Shown here piece after piece: positions 1 through 8,643 of a stretch of DNA of 64,000 bases. A program made the translations under genes and the position numbers. The first letter of the stretch is position 1. The number at the start of each line of letters is the position of its first letter. The notes beneath the pieces are model-generated. The model did no database searches. It had not been told where the DNA came from and saw only the letters and a list, made by a program, of their open reading frames with translations. Origin of the DNA: Paraburkholderia silvatlantica (lineage in GTDB: Bacteria; Pseudomonadota; Gammaproteobacteria; Burkholderiales; Burkholderiaceae); NCBI RefSeq assembly GCF_003096715.1, contig NZ_QEOL01000002.1, positions 397,398 through 461,397 of the forward strand. The letters are read 5' to 3'.

Positions 1-881
1 GCATGCGCGAGCGCCTCGAGTACATCAAGGTGAATCCCGCGGCCGTGCTCGACATCGCGTGCGGCCAGGGCGACGACCTGCCCGGCTTGCGCGAGCGCTT
101 TCCCGAAGCGCCGGTGTTCGGCACCGATCTCTCCCTCGGCATGCTTCGCCACGCCCGCGAGCACGACGCCCCCGACACGAGCTGGCGGCGTTTTCTGCCC
201 GCCTCGGTCGGCCGCGCGCTCGGTTCGCGCGGTCCGCGTGTTGCGCAGGCCGACTTTGCCGAGCTGCCGTTCGCGCACGGCGCGTTCGAACTGCTGTGGT
301 CGAATCTCGCACTGCACTGGCATCCGCGTCCCGACCTCGTGTTCGGCGAGTGGCAGCGCGTGCTCAGGGTCAACGGCCTGCTCATGTTCAGCACGCTCGG
401 GCCCGACACGCTCAAGGAACTGCGCGGCGCGTTCGCCGAAGTCGAGGCCGCGCACGGCGTGCCGACGCGCGCGCACGTCATCGATTTCGTCGACATGCAC
501 GATCTGGGCGACATGCTCGTCGAGAACGGTTTCGAAATTCCGGTGATGGACCAGGAAACGCTCACCATCACCTACAAGACGCCGGAGAAACTGCTCGCCG
601 ACGTGCGCCGCTGGGGCGCGTATCCGTTCGCGCGCAACGGCGATAGCGCGGGTGAGGGTGAGAACGGCGGCGGCACGCACGGCGCGCGGCGCCTGCACCG
701 TGCGCTCGTGGCCGCGCTCGAGGCGCGCCGCCGCACGGACGGTCCGCACGCGGGCACGATTCCGCTGACCTTCGAGATCATCTACGGTCACGCGTGGAAG
801 GCCGTGCCGCGCACGACTGCCGAAGGCCATGGCATCGTGCGCATCGAGGACATCGGGCGGGGTCCGGCAAGGAATCGGTAA
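1..881 (+). CDS. bioC: BioC-like malonyl-ACP O-methyltransferase, 5' end outside the window
   Basis: Class I SAM-dependent methyltransferase. The SAM-binding glycine motif VLDIACGQGDD lies near the visible N-terminus, followed by an acidic strand-2 region (VFGTDLSLGML) and a motif-IV-like stretch (LLWSNLALHWHP). The late region ending FEIIYGHAWKA resembles BioC proteins, which methylate malonyl-ACP to start pimeloyl (biotin) synthesis. The open frame runs off the left edge. Family members carry some 30-40 residues before the motif seen here, so the ATG at 3 is probably internal. Other bio genes should lie to the left. A methyltransferase of another pathway is possible because this fold is generic. 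Confidence 0.65.
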   Translation, partial: MRERLEYIKVNPAAVLDIACGQGDDLPGLRERFPEAPVFGTDLSLGMLRHAREHDAPDTSWRRFLPASVGRALGSRGPRVAQADFAELPFAHGAFELLWSNLALHWHPRPDLVFGEWQRVLRVNGLLMFSTLGPDTLKELRGAFAEVEAAHGVPTRAHVIDFVDMHDLGDMLVENGFEIPVMDQETLTITYKTPEKLLADVRRWGAYPFARNGDSAGEGENGGGTHGARRLHRALVAALEARRRTDGPHAGTIPLTFEIIYGHAWKAVPRTTAEGHGIVRIEDIGRGPARNR

Positions 882-997
882 CGTGGTAAGGGGGCTTTCG
901 TTATGCCTGAAATTAGCGCCTGAAAAGCCCCGGAAAAATGCCCGGAAAATCGCTGTAAGGCCCGTCTGGCATGGGTTCGCGGGCAATTGATGCTTGC

Positions 998-1026
998 TTG
1001 TTAGGGCAGGGGATCGCGCCTATAAT
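998..1026 (+). promoter_or_regulatory. Sigma70-type promoter upstream of the DUF2244 gene
   Basis: TTGTTA (998-1003), a 17-bp spacer and a perfect TATAAT (1021-1026). Transcription would begin near 1033 and give a leader of about 115 nt before the ATG at 1149. It lies in the intergenic gap 882-1148, in which I see no other gene. Confidence 0.6.
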
Positions 1027-1148
1027 GCGTCAGTTTGCTGCACGGAAGGGTCCCCAAAATCCATTGTGGCAAGTCCAGATGTTCCCGTAGTTGTGCGAGG
1101 CGCGACGCGGCGATAGTCTGGCGAGGTTGCAAGTGGGGGAAGCGGGCG

Positions 1149-1625
1149 ATGCAGGCGTCTGATCTGCTGGCGAGTCCAGAGCCGGTCCTGAAAGACTGGA
1201 CCATGAAGCGCAACTGTTCGGTTTCGCCCAGGCAATTCGTGTTCTTCTATGTTTCGCTGGCGCTGGTTTCCATCGCGATCGCCGTTCTGTTGTTGATCCA
1301 CGGCGCCTGGCTGGTTTTGCCGTTTACCGGTATCGATCTGTTGGTAGTAGGCGGCGCTTTTGTCATTTATGCGCGCCATGCTGTCGATTACGAACGTATC
1401 AGGCTTTATCCGAACCGGCTGGTGATCGAACAGATGAGCGCCGACGTGCTCACGCAGTTCGAATTCAATCCCCGCTGGGTCCGGGTCGAGCCGGGCGCGA
1501 CCCCACGCGACCCGGTGCGTCTCGTGTCCCGCGGCCAGGCGGTCGCTGTCGGGTTGCATCTGCCGCAATATCGGCGTGCGCAGTTCGCGCGGGAACTGCG
1601 CGCCTCGCTTGCGCGCGCGCTTTGA
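1149..1625 (+). CDS. DUF2244 family membrane protein
   Basis: Small protein of 158 residues with two adjacent hydrophobic segments (around residues 30-75), followed by a basic cytoplasmic-looking domain containing the ERIRLYPNRLVIE stretch typical of DUF2244. Function is unknown. DUF2244 genes commonly sit beside cytochrome c oxidase genes in alpha- and betaproteobacteria, and ctaC follows here, so a role near the respiratory chain is a guess from context. I chose the ATG at 1149 because a purine-rich GGGGGAAG lies just upstream; the ATG at 1203 (MKRNCSV) is the main alternative. A consensus-like promoter at 998-1026 serves it. Confidence 0.75.
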   Translation: MQASDLLASPEPVLKDWTMKRNCSVSPRQFVFFYVSLALVSIAIAVLLLIHGAWLVLPFTGIDLLVVGGAFVIYARHAVDYERIRLYPNRLVIEQMSADVLTQFEFNPRWVRVEPGATPRDPVRLVSRGQAVAVGLHLPQYRRAQFARELRASLARAL

Positions 1626-1738
1626 TGCGCGGTGCGTGAGCTTGCCGGTTGGCGGTATGAGCGTCCCAGGGGGCGCCCTGGTTGCAAAACCTTCCTGCGG
1701 GGTCGAGGGTTTGAATGGAAATTATGGGTAAGGAAGCT

Positions 1739-3367
1739 ATGAAAACAATCAAGCGAGCCCTCCAGGGCGTGCTGGCGTGCAGCGGATTCCTCGTCGCCGG
1801 CGCGGCACTCGCAGTTGGAGACAGCCCAGGCGGCCCTGCGGTGAACGAGATCAATTTCCAGCCGCCCGTCACGCGCATCGCCGAAGAGCTCTACAGCCTC
1901 CACATGATGATGCTGCTCTTGTGCGCCGTGATTTTCGTCGGCGTGTTCGGCGTCATGTTCTATTCGATCTACGCGCACCGTAAATCGAAGGGCCACAAGG
2001 CCGCTCACTTCCATGAGAGCACCACGGTCGAAATCATCTGGACGGTGGTGCCGTTCATCATCGTCGTGCTGATGGCGCTGCCCGCCACCAAGGCCGTCGT
2101 CGCGATGAAGGACACCTCCAACGCCGATCTCACCGTGAAGGTCACGGGCTACCAGTGGAAATGGGGCTACGACTACGTGAAGGGGCCGGGCGAGGGCATC
2201 AACTTCCTCTCCACGCTCAGCACGCCGCGCTCCGAGGTGAACAACCGCGTGCCGATCACCGATACGTACCTGCAGGAAGTCGACAATCCGCTCGTCGTGC
2301 CGGTCAACAAGAAGATCCGCATCATCACCACGGCCAACGACGTCGTGCACTCGTGGTACGTGCCCGCGTTCGGCGTGAAGCAGGACGCGATTCCCGGCTT
2401 CGTGCGCGACACGTGGTTCAAGGCCGACAAGGTCGGCACCTATCGCGGCTTCTGTACCGAGCTGTGCGGCAAGGAGCACGCGTTCATGCCGGTCGTCGTC
2501 GAGGTGCTTTCCGACGAGGACTACGCGAAGTGGGTCGATACGCAAAAGGCGAAGATGGCCGCCGCCAGCGACGACCCGAACAAGACCTACACGCTGGCCG
2601 AGCTCAAGGAGCGCGGCGAGAAGGTCTACATGTCGAACTGCGCGGTGTGCCACCAGCCCACCGGCAAGGGCGCGGGCGCGTTCCCTGCGCTCGACGGCAG
2701 CAAGATCGCCAACGGGCCGATCGCCGGGCACGTGAACATCGTCCTGCACGGCAAGAACGCCATGCCTGCGTGGGCGCCTACGCTGAACGACGTCGAGATC
2801 GCTTCGGTCATCACGTTCGAGCGCAATTCGTGGGGCAACCATACCGACGACATTCTGCAGCCGCGTCAGGTGGCCGACGCGCGTAACGGCAAGATGCCCG
2901 AAGGCGGCGACCATACCGCCGCGGCGGGTGCGGGTGGCGCGAGCGGCGCGGCCGCCGCAAGCGGTGCGCAAGAGGCTAGCGGCGCGGCCGAAGCGAGCGC
3001 GGCAAGTGGTGCGGCCCCCGCAAGCGGCGCGGATCAGGCGCCGGGCGCAGCCGCATTGCCGGCGAGCGTCTACTTCGAAGTGGGCAAGAGCGCGCTGCCC
3101 GCCGACGCGAAGGACGCCATCCAGGCTGCAGCCGACTACGCGAAGGCGCACCCGGACGCGAAGTTCACGCTGTCGGGCTACACCGATTCGAGCGGCAATG
3201 CCAGCACGAACGCCGAGCTCGCCAGGCGCCGCGCGCAAGCGGTGCGCGACGCGATGAAGGCGGCAGGCATCGCCGAAGACCACATCATTCTGAAGAAGCC
3301 GGAAACGATCACGGGCGGCGCGAACGCGAAAGAAGCGCGCCGGGTGGAGATCAGCGCGGCGGCCTGA
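1739..3367 (+). CDS. ctaC: Cytochrome c oxidase subunit II with C-terminal cytochrome c and OmpA-like domains
   Basis: Subunit II of the aa3 oxidase, accepting electrons from cytochrome c at the CuA centre. In order along 542 residues: a signal peptide, two transmembrane helices (about 50-75 and 95-115), the cupredoxin domain with CuA ligands in CTELCGKEHAFM (about residue 238), a cytochrome c domain with a CAVCH haem site (about 302), an Ala/Gly/Ser-rich linker (about 395-440), and an OmpA-C-like domain (about 441-540) containing SGYTDSSGN and an LARRRAQAV helix. Ordinary subunit II proteins are about 250-350 residues. The ATG at 1739 has AAGGAAG upstream; the in-frame ATG at 1715 is poorer. 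First gene of the oxidase locus. Confidence 0.93.
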   Translation: MKTIKRALQGVLACSGFLVAGAALAVGDSPGGPAVNEINFQPPVTRIAEELYSLHMMMLLLCAVIFVGVFGVMFYSIYAHRKSKGHKAAHFHESTTVEIIWTVVPFIIVVLMALPATKAVVAMKDTSNADLTVKVTGYQWKWGYDYVKGPGEGINFLSTLSTPRSEVNNRVPITDTYLQEVDNPLVVPVNKKIRIITTANDVVHSWYVPAFGVKQDAIPGFVRDTWFKADKVGTYRGFCTELCGKEHAFMPVVVEVLSDEDYAKWVDTQKAKMAAASDDPNKTYTLAELKERGEKVYMSNCAVCHQPTGKGAGAFPALDGSKIANGPIAGHVNIVLHGKNAMPAWAPTLNDVEIASVITFERNSWGNHTDDILQPRQVADARNGKMPEGGDHTAAAGAGGASGAAAASGAQEASGAAEASAASGAAPASGADQAPGAAALPASVYFEVGKSALPADAKDAIQAAADYAKAHPDAKFTLSGYTDSSGNASTNAELARRRAQAVRDAMKAAGIAEDHIILKKPETITGGANAKEARRVEISAAA

Positions 3368-3492
3368 GCGGGCCGGTGCGGGAAGGACAGGCAGCAACGG
3401 GCGCAGGGCAGGCGCTGCGCGAGCATAGAACAAGCAGGCAAACGCTGCAGCAAGAGACACAGGCAATTCGCTTCCGCAGTTAAATTGCATGG

Positions 3493-3528
3493 GGCCGGAG
3501 TCAGGCGTGAAAGCGCCAACTCCGGGCC
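3493..3528 (+). other. Hairpin in the ctaC-ctaD intergenic region, just upstream of the ctaD ribosome site
   Basis: GGCCGGAGT pairs with ACTCC-G-GGCC (one bulged base), with an inner GGCG/CGCC stem. It lies within 20 nt of the ctaD Shine-Dalgarno GACAGGAG. There is no T-run, so it is not an intrinsic terminator. It could stabilise the ctaD message or affect its translation. Confidence 0.4.
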
Positions 3529-3543
3529 GACAGGAGATAAGTC

Positions 3544-5157
3544 ATGTCTAGCATCGGACACGATGTAGCTGGAGGGCACGGCCACGTGCACGGCGACCAC
3601 GCGCACGCCACGCCCCACGGCTGGCGCCGCTGGCTGCTGGCGACGAACCACAAGGACATCGGAACGCTGTATCTGCTCTTCTCGTTCGTGATGTTCCTCT
3701 CGGGCGGCGTCATGGCGCTCGCCATTCGTGCGGAGCTGTTCGAGCCGGGCATGCAGATCATGCGCCCCGAGTTCTTCAACCAGCTCACCACGATGCACGG
3801 TCTCATCATGGTGTTCGGCGCGATCATGCCGGCCTTCGTGGGCTTCGCGAACTGGATGATTCCGCTGCAGATCGGCGCTTCGGACATGGCGTTCGCGCGC
3901 ATGAACAACTTCAGCTTCTGGCTGCTGCCCGCCGCCGCGTGTCTGCTGGTCGGCTCGTTCTTCGCACCGGGCGGCGCGACCGCCGCGGGCTGGACGCTCT
4001 ACGCGCCGCTCTCCACGCAGATGGGCCCGGGCATGGACTTCGCGATCTTCGCGGTGCACATCATGGGCGCCTCGTCGATCATGGGCGGCATCAACATTGT
4101 CGTGACCATCCTGAACCTGCGCGCGCCGGGCATGACGCTCATGAAGATGCCGATGTTCGTGTGGACGTGGCTCATCACCGCCTACCTGCTGATCGCCGTG
4201 ATGCCGGTGCTCGCGGGCGCGATCACGATGCTGCTGTTCGACCGCCACTTCGGCACGAGCTTCTTCAACGCTGCCGGCGGCGGCGACCCGGTCATGTACC
4301 AGCACATCTTCTGGTTCTTCGGGCACCCCGAGGTCTACATCATGATCTTGCCGGCGTTCGGGATCGTCTCGCAGGTCATTCCGGCGTTCTCGCGCAAGCC
4401 GCTGTTCGGCTATAGCTCGATGGTGTACGCCACGGCATCGATTGCGATTCTCTCGTTCATGGTCTGGGCTCACCACATGTTCGCCACCGGCATGCCGGTC
4501 ACGGGCCAGCTCTTCTTCATGTACGCGACGATGCTGATCGCCGTGCCGACGGGCGTGAAGGTGTTCAACTGGGTCGCCACCATGTGGCGCGGCTCGCTCA
4601 CCTTCGAAACGCCGATGCTGTTCGCGGTGGGCTTCCTCATCGTGTTCACGTTCGGCGGTCTCTCGGGCCTGATGCTCGCCATGGCGCCACTCGACATCCA
4701 GTATCACGGCACCTATTTCGTGGTCGCGCACTTCCATTACGTGCTGGTGGCGGGATCATTATTCGCGTTGTTTGCGGGCTGGTACTACTGGGCTCCAAAA
4801 TGGACCGGCTGGATGTACAACGAGATGCGCGGCAAGATCCACTTCTGGTGCTCGCTCATCTTCTTCAACCTCGCGTTCCTGCCGATGCACTTCGTCGGCC
4901 TGGCCGGCATGCCGCGCCGCTACGCCGACTATCCGGCCCAGTTCACCGACTGGAACCAGGTGATCACGATCGGCGCCTTCGGCTTCGGACTTTCTCAGGT
5001 GTACTTCCTGTTTGCGGTGGCGCTGCCTGCGTATCGCGGCGGCGGCGAACTGGAGAAGGCCGGCGACAAGCCGTGGGACGGTGCAACGGGCCTCGAGTGG
5101 ACCGTGCCGAGCCCGGCGCCGTTCCACACGTTCGAGAATCCGCCGACGGTCGAGTGA
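3544..5157 (+). CDS. ctaD: Cytochrome c oxidase subunit I
   Basis: Catalytic haem-copper subunit (537 residues) holding haem a and the haem a3-CuB oxygen-reduction centre and conducting protons. The His-rich N-terminus (residues 9-25) precedes twelve hydrophobic helices. Visible signatures include the haem a ligand region (LTTMHGLIMVFG), the CuB His-Tyr region (FFGHPEVYIMILPAFG), the paired CuB histidines (WAHHMFATG) and the haem ligands (VVAHFHYVLV). The start has a good ribosome site (GACAGGAG). It follows ctaC by 176 bp and precedes the assembly genes, as in other Burkholderiaceae. Confidence 0.97.
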   Translation: MSSIGHDVAGGHGHVHGDHAHATPHGWRRWLLATNHKDIGTLYLLFSFVMFLSGGVMALAIRAELFEPGMQIMRPEFFNQLTTMHGLIMVFGAIMPAFVGFANWMIPLQIGASDMAFARMNNFSFWLLPAAACLLVGSFFAPGGATAAGWTLYAPLSTQMGPGMDFAIFAVHIMGASSIMGGINIVVTILNLRAPGMTLMKMPMFVWTWLITAYLLIAVMPVLAGAITMLLFDRHFGTSFFNAAGGGDPVMYQHIFWFFGHPEVYIMILPAFGIVSQVIPAFSRKPLFGYSSMVYATASIAILSFMVWAHHMFATGMPVTGQLFFMYATMLIAVPTGVKVFNWVATMWRGSLTFETPMLFAVGFLIVFTFGGLSGLMLAMAPLDIQYHGTYFVVAHFHYVLVAGSLFALFAGWYYWAPKWTGWMYNEMRGKIHFWCSLIFFNLAFLPMHFVGLAGMPRRYADYPAQFTDWNQVITIGAFGFGLSQVYFLFAVALPAYRGGGELEKAGDKPWDGATGLEWTVPSPAPFHTFENPPTVE

Positions 5158-5258
5158 GCCGTTGAGTCTGTGGCGTCCGGCTGTGCGCAGCCGGGCGCAA
5201 ACGAAGTCAGCGGTCTTCACGCAGTCTTCATCGGAGCACGTACGAGAGGCCATTCACG

Positions 5259-5435
5259 ATGCAAGGAGAAGCCGCGGCCGGCCGCGCTGAACGCATGACC
5301 CGGGATCCACAAAAAAGACGCACGCCCGAGCAGATCCGCGCGGGCAATCTGCGGCTCGGCCTCATTCTGTTGGCCGTCGTAGTCGGTTTCTTTGTGGCTG
5401 CCGTCGTCAAGCAGGTGTATTTCCCCGGCCACTGA
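5259..5435 (+). CDS. Cytochrome oxidase small assembly protein
   Basis: A 58-codon frame between ctaD and ctaG encoding a basic N-terminus (DPQKRRTPEQIRAGNLR) and one hydrophobic helix (about residues 33-52) ending VKQVYFPGH. This matches the short single-pass protein commonly annotated as a cytochrome oxidase small assembly protein at this position in betaproteobacterial oxidase operons; its biochemical role is unproven. ATG 5259 has GAGAGG upstream. ATG 5295 (MTRDPQKRR) better matches the usual family start but lacks a nearby ribosome site. Confidence 0.75.
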   Translation: MQGEAAAGRAERMTRDPQKRRTPEQIRAGNLRLGLILLAVVVGFFVAAVVKQVYFPGH

Positions 5436-5475
5436 CGCGCAGCGCGTTTGCCGGAAGATCGTTCGAGGAAGTCCG

Positions 5476-6051
5476 ATGTCCACGCAAGCTGGAAATGATC
5501 GCGCGTTCAACCGGTCGATGCTCATCAAGCTCGTCGTCGTGGCGCTGCTGATGTTCGGATTCGGCTTTGCGCTCGTGCCGATGTATCGCGCGATCTGCCA
5601 GGTCACCGGCATCAACAACCTGGTGCAGCGCGACGCCACCGGGCGCGAGGCGCGCAACACGCAGGTGGACATGACGCGCACGATCTCCGTGGAGTTCGAC
5701 GCGAACGCACGCGGGCTGCTCGGTTTCAAGCCGGAGCAAACGAGCCTCGACGTGCATCCGGGCGAAGTCATGACGGTGATGTACGACATTTCGAACAACG
5801 AAGGACGCACGATCGACGCGCAGGCCATTCCGAGCTACGCGCCGAAGCAGGCGACGGAGTACTTCCGCAAGATCGAGTGTTTCTGCTTCACGCAGCAGGT
5901 CCTGAAGGCGAACGAGACGAAGCGCATGCCGGTGGTGTTCGTGATCGACCCCAAGCTGCCGAAGGACGTGAAGACGATCACGCTGTCGTACACGTTCTTC
6001 GAACTGAACAAGCCGGCCGTGCCGCCGCCGAAGCAGTCGGCGGGCGCATGA
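5476..6051 (+). CDS. ctaG: Cytochrome c oxidase assembly protein CtaG (Cox11 family)
   Basis: Copper chaperone that delivers copper to the CuB site of subunit I. The 191 residues comprise a short cytoplasmic tail, one membrane anchor (about 15-35), then a periplasmic immunoglobulin-like domain. The copper-binding CFCF motif is visible in KIECFCFTQQ. The start at 5476 is preceded by GAGGAAG. It lies between the small assembly gene and the DUF2970 gene in the same direction. Confidence 0.95.
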   Translation: MSTQAGNDRAFNRSMLIKLVVVALLMFGFGFALVPMYRAICQVTGINNLVQRDATGREARNTQVDMTRTISVEFDANARGLLGFKPEQTSLDVHPGEVMTVMYDISNNEGRTIDAQAIPSYAPKQATEYFRKIECFCFTQQVLKANETKRMPVVFVIDPKLPKDVKTITLSYTFFELNKPAVPPPKQSAGA

Positions 6052-6094
6052 GGCTTCGGAGCCGGGATCAACGAGGCCAGGAGGCGAAAGGCGC

Positions 6095-6322
6095 ATGAGC
6101 GACGAACGCGGCGGTGCAGATGCAGGGCCGGCGAAGAAGAAGGGCGGCATCCTGCAGGTGATGAAAGCGGTGGCGTGGTCCTTTCTCGGCGTGCGCAAGC
6201 GCGCCGACCTCGAAGACGACGCCGCGAACCTGCACCCCGTGCAGTTGATCATCGCGGGCATCATCGGTGCGGTGCTGTTCATCGTCGTGCTGCTGCTGAT
6301 CGTGCACGCGGTGGTGGGATGA
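6095..6322 (+). CDS. DUF2970 family protein
   Basis: 75 residues: a polar lysine-rich N-terminus, an amphipathic stretch (VMKAVAWSFLGVRKR) and a C-terminal transmembrane helix. The WSFLGVRKR segment and length match DUF2970, a family of unknown function found inside betaproteobacterial oxidase operons between ctaG and ctaE. The location suggests an accessory or assembly role; nothing in the sequence indicates catalysis. Confidence 0.85.
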   Translation: MSDERGGADAGPAKKKGGILQVMKAVAWSFLGVRKRADLEDDAANLHPVQLIIAGIIGAVLFIVVLLLIVHAVVG

Positions 6323-6426
6323 GTTTTTCGCGCGCAACGCCGCGCGCGATGCAGTGAATAACGAGGACACACTCGGATCAATGCAGCCGGCGATGTCCGG
6401 TGCAACTGGAAACTGGAGAAACTGGC

Positions 6427-7284
6427 ATGAGCGGCCAAAACGATAGCCCGTACTACTTCGTACCGCATCCGTCGCGGCACCCGATCAGCGCGTCCATTGG
6501 GCTTCTGGTCATGCTCGCGTCGCTCGCCTCGTGGATCAACGGCGAGTCGTGGGCGCCGATCGGCGTGCTCGTCGGCTTGCTGTGGCTGCTCTTCACGCTG
6601 TGGCACTGGTTCGGCGACGCCATCGCCGAATCCGAGGGCGGCATGTACGGCAAGCGTGTCGACGTGTCGTACCGGTGGAGCATGAGCTGGTTCATCTTCT
6701 CCGAAGTGATGTTCTTCGGCGCGTTCTTCGGCGCGCTCTTCTACGCGCGCGCGATCGCCCTGCATCAGCTCGGCAGCCTCGACTACAAGCTGATCTGGCC
6801 GGACTTCTCGGCCATCTGGCCGAACAACGGTCCCGCGGCGCTGGTCTCGCACTTCCGCTCGATGACGCCGTGGCCCGTGCCGACCATCAACACGGCGCTG
6901 CTGCTGTCCTCGGGTGCGACGCTCACGGTTTCGCACCATGCGCTGCGCGACAACCATCGCTCGAAGGCCATCGCCTGGCTCGCCGCGACGATCGTGCTGG
7001 GCGTGTGCTTCCTCTTCCTGCAGGCGTTCGAATACATCCATGCGTACAACGAACTGAACCTCACGCTCGCTTCGGGCATCTACGGTTCGACGTTCTTCCT
7101 GCTCACGGGCTTCCACGGCTTCCACGTGTTCCTGGGCGGCACGATGCTGACTGTCGTGATGATCCGGCTCATTCGCGGCCACTTCACCGCGGAGCATCAC
7201 TTCGCATTCGAAGGCGCGGCATGGTACTGGCACTTCGTTGACGTGGTGTGGCTCGGCCTCTACGTCGTCGTGTACTGGCTGTGA
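6427..7284 (+). CDS. ctaE: Cytochrome c oxidase subunit III
   Basis: Third core subunit of the aa3 oxidase (285 residues, seven hydrophobic helices). It stabilises subunit I and surrounds its proton uptake path. Conserved segments include WSMSWFIFSEVMFFGAFF and the late FHGFHVFLGG and WYWHFVDVVWL stretches typical of subunit III. I place the start at 6427 (MSGQND) rather than at ATG 6400 because a GGAGAA site precedes it and the family begins this way. A stem-loop terminator follows at 7333. Confidence 0.96.
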   Translation: MSGQNDSPYYFVPHPSRHPISASIGLLVMLASLASWINGESWAPIGVLVGLLWLLFTLWHWFGDAIAESEGGMYGKRVDVSYRWSMSWFIFSEVMFFGAFFGALFYARAIALHQLGSLDYKLIWPDFSAIWPNNGPAALVSHFRSMTPWPVPTINTALLLSSGATLTVSHHALRDNHRSKAIAWLAATIVLGVCFLFLQAFEYIHAYNELNLTLASGIYGSTFFLLTGFHGFHVFLGGTMLTVVMIRLIRGHFTAEHHFAFEGAAWYWHFVDVVWLGLYVVVYWL

Positions 7285-7332
7285 TGCGTGGTGCGCCGCG
7301 CGCGTCGCGGCGCGCGGAACGGGAATGAAACC

Positions 7333-7371
7333 AGGCGCCGCCCGACCTCGTCGGCGCGGCGCCTTGTGTTT
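7333..7371 (+). terminator. Intrinsic terminator after ctaE
   Basis: AGGCGCCGC (7333-7341) pairs with GCGGCGCCT (7356-7364). Inside, CCGAC/GTCGG adds five pairs with one bulged C, and TTGTGTTTT follows. It separates ctaE from the convergent small gene at 7419-7628. Confidence 0.7.
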
Positions 7372-7418
7372 TCCGCAATGAAGTTTGCGCGGCAGTGTTC
7401 GGTGAGGGCCAGCCGCGC

Positions 7419-7628
7419 TCAGCGACCGTAAGGAATGCCGGTGGACTGGATCCAGCCCATCCAGTGCGCGAACAGGATGAACAGGAATAGCGAAATGGAA
7501 AGGCCCACGCGCGTGGCGAGCGACCAGACCATCCGCTTGGTGCGGCCCCGGTCGTGCATCATGAAGTAGAGCGCGGAGATCATGCTCGCGATGATCAGCG
7601 CGAACGCAACGGGGACGAGTATGTGCAT
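7419..7628 (-). CDS. Twin transmembrane protein (DUF2909-like)
   Basis: Small membrane protein of 69 residues with two hydrophobic helices separated by a short basic loop (MMHDRGRTKRM). It ends GWIQSTGIPYGR, which fits the twin-transmembrane family found opposite ctaE/surf1 in this group. Function unknown. It is the only gene on the minus strand inside the oxidase locus. No start has a good ribosome site; I use the ATG at 7628 (MHILVP) because the family usually starts there. In-frame ATGs at 7649 and 7670 would extend it. Confidence 0.75.
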   Translation of the reverse strand: MHILVPVAFALIIASMISALYFMMHDRGRTKRMVWSLATRVGLSISLFLFILFAHWMGWIQSTGIPYGR

Positions 7629-7733
7629 GAAGTTCACGGAATTTGGCATGCCTGAAAACGTCTGTCTCATTATCGCACCACGCTGCGTGGCGCGGGGTTC
7701 GATCACGGGTATCTCACGCATCGGACGTGCCCA

Positions 7734-8543
7734 ATGAAATTCCGGCTCGTCCCCGCGTTGCTCATCCTGATCGTGATGGCCGTGACGATCCGGCTCGGCT
7801 TCTGGCAGCGCGACCGCGCGCATCAGAAGGAGGCGCTGCAGGCACAAATCACGCAGTACGAATCGTCTGCGCCGCAGCCGGTGGGCGCCGCGCCGCTCGC
7901 GCTGAAGGACATCGAGTTCCATCGTGTGCGGGCGACGGGCACGTTCCTGCCCGAGCGCGCGGTGTATCTCGACAATCGGCCGTATAACGATCAGCCGGGC
8001 TTCTATGTCGTGATGCCGCTTAAACTCGAAGGCGGCGGCTACGTGCTGGTCAATCGCGGCTGGCTGCCGCGCAACATCGCGGACCGCGCCGCGATCGCGC
8101 CCTATGTCACGCCGCCTGGGCCGGTCGTCGTGGAAGGCATTGCGCGCGCGGACGCCTCGCGCGCGTTCGAACTCGGTGCGGGCGGCTCTGCAGCGCATCA
8201 GAAGATACGGCAGAATCTCGGCGTCGCTTCCTACGCAGCGGAAACCGGGTTGCCGCTGCAACCGTTCGTGATCCAGCAAACCGGTTTCGTGCCGGCCTTC
8301 AAGGACGGGCTCGTGCGCGACTGGCCGGCGCCGGATACCGATGTCGAGCGCAACTACGGCTACATGCTCCAGTGGTGGGGCATGGCGCTCGCTGCCCTCG
8401 GTTTCGGCCTGTTTGCGGCCCGTAAGGCTGCGAAAAGCGCTGCGAAAAGCGCTGCGACAAAAGCGCGCACCGAAGGCGAGGCCGGGCGGCACGCCGAAGC
8501 GCCCGGAAGGCCAGGCACAGGCAGCGCAAAGGACGCCCGATGA
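7734..8543 (+). CDS. SURF1 family oxidase biogenesis protein
   Basis: SURF1 proteins assist insertion of haem a into oxidase subunit I. The 269 residues show the SURF1 pattern: an N-terminal helix followed by RLGFWQRDRAHQKEAL, a periplasmic domain with the conserved YLDNRPYNDQPGFYVV and LVNRGWLPRN segments, and a second helix (about 209-225) preceded by ERNYGYMLQWWGMA. The cytoplasmic tail is lysine/alanine rich and contains a tandem copy of GCTGCGAAAAGC. It lies directly before the Sco-like gene and ctaA. Confidence 0.93.
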   Translation: MKFRLVPALLILIVMAVTIRLGFWQRDRAHQKEALQAQITQYESSAPQPVGAAPLALKDIEFHRVRATGTFLPERAVYLDNRPYNDQPGFYVVMPLKLEGGGYVLVNRGWLPRNIADRAAIAPYVTPPGPVVVEGIARADASRAFELGAGGSAAHQKIRQNLGVASYAAETGLPLQPFVIQQTGFVPAFKDGLVRDWPAPDTDVERNYGYMLQWWGMALAALGFGLFAARKAAKSAAKSAATKARTEGEAGRHAEAPGRPGTGSAKDAR

Positions 8544-8643
8544 TCCGTCGGACGAATCAATGGCATCCGACATGATCCGGACAACGGCGCCGCGCATGCA
8601 GCACATGGACAACCGACAGCGACAGAAGCGAGGTTTCACGAGA

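Noticed and set aside
1406..3490. A 694-codon minus-strand frame.
   Set aside because: Antisense to ctaC and the DUF2244 gene; no recognisable domain and arginine-rich.
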